Shown: in pieces, positions 60,795 to 64,000 of the stretch
Layout: the number at the start of each line of letters is the position of its first letter
How positions within the stretch are numbered: the first letter of the stretch is position 1
Source: Nocardia arthritidis NBRC 100137
Lineage (GTDB): Bacteria > Actinomycetota > Actinomycetes > Mycobacteriales > Mycobacteriaceae
Direction: 5' to 3'
DNA: 64,000 nt
Assembly (NCBI RefSeq): GCF_001612765.1
Contig: NZ_BDBB01000043.1
Span: 16,209 to 80,208, forward strand
Notes under the pieces: model-generated
Told to the model about the DNA's origin: nothing
Seen by the model: the letters and a program-made list of their open reading frames with translations, nothing else
The model's database searches: none
Made by a program: the position numbers and the translations under genes

Positions 60795-61888
60795 TGCTCA
60801 CCCCGATCCGGCCGGGCGCCGCGCCGACGCTGGAGGAGATCCCGTTCCATGCCGCCGACGGCCTGCGGCTGGGCTTGCGCCGCGTCGTTGCCGCCGAGGC
60901 CGACCGGCCCGCGGTCCTGCTGGTCCACGGCCACGGTGTGTCCTCGGACATGTTCCTGGCGCCGGAGATCCGCACGGTCGTCGACGCGCTGCTCGACGCG
61001 GGATACCAACCGTGGCTGCTGGACTGGCGCGGCAGCTCCCGACTGCCCTACAACGCCTCCGGGCCGCGTTTCAGCTTCGACGACGTGGCGCTCTACGACC
61101 TCCCCGGAGCCGTCGAGGAGATCCGCCTGCGCATCGGCGACCGGCCGCTGTTCGTGGTCGCGCACTGCGTCGGGGCCTTGGCGCTGTCGATGAGCATGGC
61201 CGCGGGACTGATACCCGGATTGGCCGGCGTCGTGGCCCAGGGCGTCTTCCTCACCCCGAAAGTGAGCAACGCGGTGCGGATGCGCGTGCTCGTGGGCGGC
61301 GAACTGCTCGGCTCCCGCGTCCACCACCTCGAGTCCGACTTCCGCAAAGTCGGGCTGTGGTCACGGAAAACGCTGCTCTACGCCCTGCTCACCCGGAAAG
61401 GGGACTGCACCGACCCCACCTGCCGGATGGTCCACGGCAGCTGGGGCATGGGCGCGCAGCTGTTCGTCCACGACCACCTCGATCCGCGCACCCACGACCG
61501 TTTGGCGGAACTGTTCGGGCCGATCCCGGTCCATGTGCTGCCCCAGCTGCGGCGGATGGAGCTGGCACACGCGGTGCAACGCTGGAACGACAACGACGAC
61601 CGCTACCGCGTGCTCCCGGAGAACGCCCTGGACCACGCCGAACGGATCGATTGCCCGGTACTGCTGTTGTCGGGCAGCCGCAACGAGGTCTGGCTCGACT
61701 CCAACAAGCTGTGCCACGACGTGCTCACCACCCGCCACCCCGGGCTGGACGTGCGCTACATCGAGATCCCTTCCTACGGCCACCTCGACACCTTCCTCGG
61801 TCGTGGCGCCGCGTTGGACGTGTACGGGCACATCCTCGAATTCCTCGACGACTGCGCGCCTTCCGCATCTGGCCGAGGCACGGCGTGA
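60794..61888 (+). CDS. Alpha/beta hydrolase with cysteine nucleophile (acyltransferase-like)
   Basis: A 364-residue alpha/beta hydrolase. LLVHGHGVSSDMF is the oxyanion loop and VVAHCVGALALS the nucleophile elbow, where Cys125 replaces the usual Ser. LLLSGSRNEVWLDS and PSYGHLDTFLGRGA provide the Asp and His. A Cys nucleophile is found in PHA synthases and dienelactone hydrolases, so acyl transfer or thioester cleavage is plausible. It overlaps the reductase gene by one base (TGATG). The extra insert (around LTRKGDCTDPTCRMVHGSWG) resembles hydrolase parts of oxidase-hydrolase fusions. Confidence 0.88.
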   Translation: MLTPIRPGAAPTLEEIPFHAADGLRLGLRRVVAAEADRPAVLLVHGHGVSSDMFLAPEIRTVVDALLDAGYQPWLLDWRGSSRLPYNASGPRFSFDDVALYDLPGAVEEIRLRIGDRPLFVVAHCVGALALSMSMAAGLIPGLAGVVAQGVFLTPKVSNAVRMRVLVGGELLGSRVHHLESDFRKVGLWSRKTLLYALLTRKGDCTDPTCRMVHGSWGMGAQLFVHDHLDPRTHDRLAELFGPIPVHVLPQLRRMELAHAVQRWNDNDDRYRVLPENALDHAERIDCPVLLLSGSRNEVWLDSNKLCHDVLTTRHPGLDVRYIEIPSYGHLDTFLGRGAALDVYGHILEFLDDCAPSASGRGTA

Positions 61889-63126
61889 GCGCGGACAGCC
61901 GCTCGTTGCGCATCGCGATGTTCGCGGACTTCCATCCGGCCACCCTCGGGGGAATCCAGACGTCGATGCGCGCGCAGCGCACGGCATTGGAACGGCTGGG
62001 GCATCACGTCACCGTGTTCACCATTCCCCCGCCGGAGCCCGCGGCGCCGGATCCCGGGATCGTCGTGCTCGCGACCACGGCCGGGTTGTCCGTGAACGGC
62101 TATCCGGTCGCCCTGCCGACCCGGCGCAACGCCCGCCTGGTCGACGCGGTGTTCGCCGAGCGCGGCTTCGATGTCGTGCACGCGCAGACCACCTATGGAG
62201 CGGGCATCGCCGGATTGCGCGCCGCGCGCCGCCACGGCCTTCCGGCGGTGCAGTCCATGCACAGCCGCGACGACTCCTTCATCGAACGCAATGCCCCGTT
62301 CCCCTATCTCGCCGCGCTCACCATGCGCGTGCTGCACGGCAGCTTCGTCGGCCTGCGTGGGACGATGCCGCGGCTGGCGGAAAGCCGCACGGCACGCCAC
62401 GCCTGGCGGCCGCTGGTCGCGCAGGCGCGGGCCGCGGATCACGTCGTCGTGCCGACACGGCATTTCGCCCAGCGGTTGGCCGCACACGGAGTGGATCGGC
62501 CGATGCACGTGGTGTCCAACGGAGTCGACGACGATCTGGTGCGCGCTGTTCCCGAGCGACCCGGCCGCCGGGATCCGTTGCTGCGCGTGCTGTGGTGCGG
62601 CAGGTTCTCGGCGGAGAAGCGACCGCTGGACGCCATCGAGGCGGTGCACCGGGCCGAGGGCTGCACCCTCGACATCTACGGTGCGGGAGCGTTGGAGGCG
62701 CGCCTGCGCGCGGCCGTCGACCGGCTCGGCCTGCACGAGCGAGTTCGGCTGCACGGCGAGGTGGGCCAGGCGCAGTGCTTGGCGGCCATGCGTACCCACG
62801 ATGTGCTGCTGTTCCCCTCCGCCGGGTGCGACACGCAAGGCATGGTTCTGCTCGAGGCGGTCGCGGTGGGCCTTCCGGTGCTGCACTGCGACCCCGACGT
62901 CACCGAAACCGTGCCGGCGGGCGGCGAATTCCGGGCCCGCGACGCCTCGACGGCCGCGCTCGCCGAGGCGCTGCGGCTGCTGGCGGCTCAGCCGGACCGG
63001 CTCGACGCCATGCGCGAGGTCTTGGCACGCCACGCGGGCCGGACGCTGCAGTCGCGGTTCACCGAACGACTGGTCGCGGTCTACACCGAGGCGATAGCGA
63101 CCGCCGCGTCAGGCCGGTTGCCGTAG
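61885..63126 (+). CDS. GT4-family glycosyltransferase
   Basis: A 413-residue GT-B glycosyltransferase. The N-terminus has FADFHPATLGGIQTSMRAQ, the acceptor-side Gly-Gly loop, and DVVHAQTTYGAGIAG. The C-terminal domain has LWCGRFSAEKRPLDAIEA and LLFPSAGCDTQGMVLLEAVAVGLPVL, the E-x7-E region with Asp at the first position. It should transfer a sugar from a nucleotide donor to a lipid or glycolipid. The GTG start overlaps the hydrolase stop (GTGA). It is the last gene of the operon and overlaps the convergent gene by 18 bases. Confidence 0.9.
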   Translation: MSADSRSLRIAMFADFHPATLGGIQTSMRAQRTALERLGHHVTVFTIPPPEPAAPDPGIVVLATTAGLSVNGYPVALPTRRNARLVDAVFAERGFDVVHAQTTYGAGIAGLRAARRHGLPAVQSMHSRDDSFIERNAPFPYLAALTMRVLHGSFVGLRGTMPRLAESRTARHAWRPLVAQARAADHVVVPTRHFAQRLAAHGVDRPMHVVSNGVDDDLVRAVPERPGRRDPLLRVLWCGRFSAEKRPLDAIEAVHRAEGCTLDIYGAGALEARLRAAVDRLGLHERVRLHGEVGQAQCLAAMRTHDVLLFPSAGCDTQGMVLLEAVAVGLPVLHCDPDVTETVPAGGEFRARDASTAALAEALRLLAAQPDRLDAMREVLARHAGRTLQSRFTERLVAVYTEAIATAASGRLP

Positions 63127-64000
63127 CGGCAGGCCCGCGGCCGCGTAGATCGCATCGATGACGGTCATCGTCGCCACCGCGTCCTGGGCGGAGGTGAGCA
63201 CCGGCTCCCCGTGCCGCACCGCCGCGACGAAGGCGTCGAGCTGATAGGCGTAGGTGCTGCGGCGCGAGATCTTCTCCGTGCGCCTGCCGCCCTCCGAACG
63301 CACCGACAGCCTGCGCGGCAGTCGCGGCGCCACCGGATTGAGCAACCGCAGTTCACCGCGTTCGCCGACCACTCGCGCCCCGATGCGCAGCACGTCCGAC
63401 GACCACATCGAGCAGCGCACCCGCCCGGTGTGCCCGGAAGGGAAACGCAGCTCGGCGCTCATCGCCCGGTCGATGTGCGGGCCGCGCAACTTCGCGGTCG
63501 CCGCGACGACCTCCGGGTTCTCGCCGCCGAAGACCCGGGCCATGTGCACCGCGTAGCAGCCTGCGTCCATGAGCGCCCCGCCTGCGAGGGCGTAGTCGTA
63601 GCGGATGTCGGAGAATCGCGGCAGCGGAAAACACATCGCGGTGTCCACCCGCACCAGCTCGCCGAGTTCGCCGGAGGCGATGATCTCCTCGGCCCGCCTG
63701 GTCATCGGGTGGTAGCGGTAGTGGAAGGCCTCCATGACCACTCGGTCCGACGTCGCGGCCAGTGCCGCGATCTCCTCGGCCTCGGCGGCGTTGGCGGTGA
63801 ACGGTTTCTCGCACAGCACGTGCTTGCCCGCGGCGAGCGCCGCTTTCGTCCACCGGCCGTGCAGACCGTTCGGCAGCGGGTTGTAGACCGCGTCGATGTC
63901 GGGCGCGGCGATCAGCGCGACATAGCTGTCGAAGACCCGCGCGATGCCGTGTTCGCGCGCGAACGCCCGCCCGCGTTCCGGCTCGCGGGCAGCCACGGCG
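63109..64000 (-). CDS. Gfo/Idh/MocA-family oxidoreductase, N-terminus cut by window edge
   Basis: The visible ~296 residues cover the end of the Rossmann domain and the C-terminal domain. AVYNPLPNGLHGRWTKAALAAGKHVLCEKPFTANAAEAEE contains the hallmark EKP, and MEAFHYRYHPM, GGALMDAGCYAVHMARV are the standard C-terminal blocks with catalytic His. The GxGxxG start is outside the window. Such enzymes oxidise or reduce sugars and cyclic polyols with NAD(P). It converges on the GT4 gene with an 18-base overlap. It could supply a sugar for the glycolipid operon, but being on the other strand this is only a guess. Confidence 0.9.
   Translation of the reverse strand, partial: AVAAREPERGRAFAREHGIARVFDSYVALIAAPDIDAVYNPLPNGLHGRWTKAALAAGKHVLCEKPFTANAAEAEEIAALAATSDRVVMEAFHYRYHPMTRRAEEIIASGELGELVRVDTAMCFPLPRFSDIRYDYALAGGALMDAGCYAVHMARVFGGENPEVVAATAKLRGPHIDRAMSAELRFPSGHTGRVRCSMWSSDVLRIGARVVGERGELRLLNPVAPRLPRRLSVRSEGGRRTEKISRRSTYAYQLDAFVAAVRHGEPVLTSAQDAVATMTVIDAIYAAAGLPLRQPA

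Noticed and set aside
1..64000. Mobile elements, CRISPR arrays, rRNA or prophage
   Set aside because: I looked for transposase or integrase proteins, regularly spaced repeats, and conserved RNA sequence and found none.

Overview
The window is GC-rich, densely coding chromosomal DNA from a mycolic-acid-type actinobacterium. Nocardia is the most likely genus, with Rhodococcus or another relative possible. The evidence is strong G/C at third codon positions, GTG and TTG starts, leaderless-looking promoters, many TetR regulators, an Lsr2 nucleoid protein, a 20S proteasome beta subunit, a CtpH/CtpI-sized P-type ATPase and a fatty-acyl-AMP-ligase-loaded polyketide synthase. I see no rRNA, tRNA, CRISPR array, transposase or phage gene. 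These calls come from reading the sequence; no database search was run.

Layout, left to right. 1-8.8 kb: small lipid and aldehyde-type catabolic units (two crotonase-fold enzymes, a MEST-like alpha/beta hydrolase, a tautomerase plus alcohol dehydrogenase pair), each beside TetR regulators with clear palindromic operators, and a CPA1 antiporter fused to a UBP zinc finger. 8.8-16.9 kb: a molybdopterin oxidoreductase, a YczE-type membrane protein flanked by a repeated palindromic motif, a MetE-fold protein, a P-loop kinase, a YdjM-type membrane hydrolase and an SMP-30/strictosidine-synthase-like protein. 17-24 kb: a lipase-like hydrolase, an unknown protein, a DUF2470-type flavin/heme-binding-fold protein, an exported family 1 glycosidase, an orphan proteasome beta subunit and a membrane protein. 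24-30 kb: a TetR regulator divergent from a small oxidoreductase operon (degenerate SDR, VOC protein, luciferase-like flavoenzyme), then an XRE regulator with a fructosamine-kinase-like gene and a two-domain ABM protein.

30.6-46 kb looks like a general-stress or redox region: small membrane proteins, a PoxB-like ThDP enzyme with hemerythrin and SDR, a giant P-type ATPase, a zinc alcohol dehydrogenase, a PLP decarboxylase-fold enzyme, an FMN reductase, a second hemerythrin, a CinA-like amidase, and an operon of diiron oxygenase-like protein, HemK2-like methyltransferase and CDGSH protein. Several of these genes carry SigB/SigF-like GGGTA promoter elements. In four of them GGGTA lies exactly ten bases before the start codon. 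Lsr2 and a 777-base non-coding stretch close this region.

47-63 kb is the most unusual part: a compact operon of a GT1 glycosyltransferase, a 3,357-residue hybrid synthase (FAAL-ACP-KS-AT-DH-KR-ACP-condensation-FkbH), a carrier/thioester-reductase protein with an unrecognised C-terminal region, an alpha/beta hydrolase with a cysteine nucleophile, and a GT4 glycosyltransferase. My inference is that it makes a glycosylated lipid. A fatty acid would be activated and extended once, joined to a glyceryl unit loaded by the FkbH domain, released by reduction and then glycosylated. A Gfo/Idh/MocA oxidoreductase on the opposite strand runs off the right edge.
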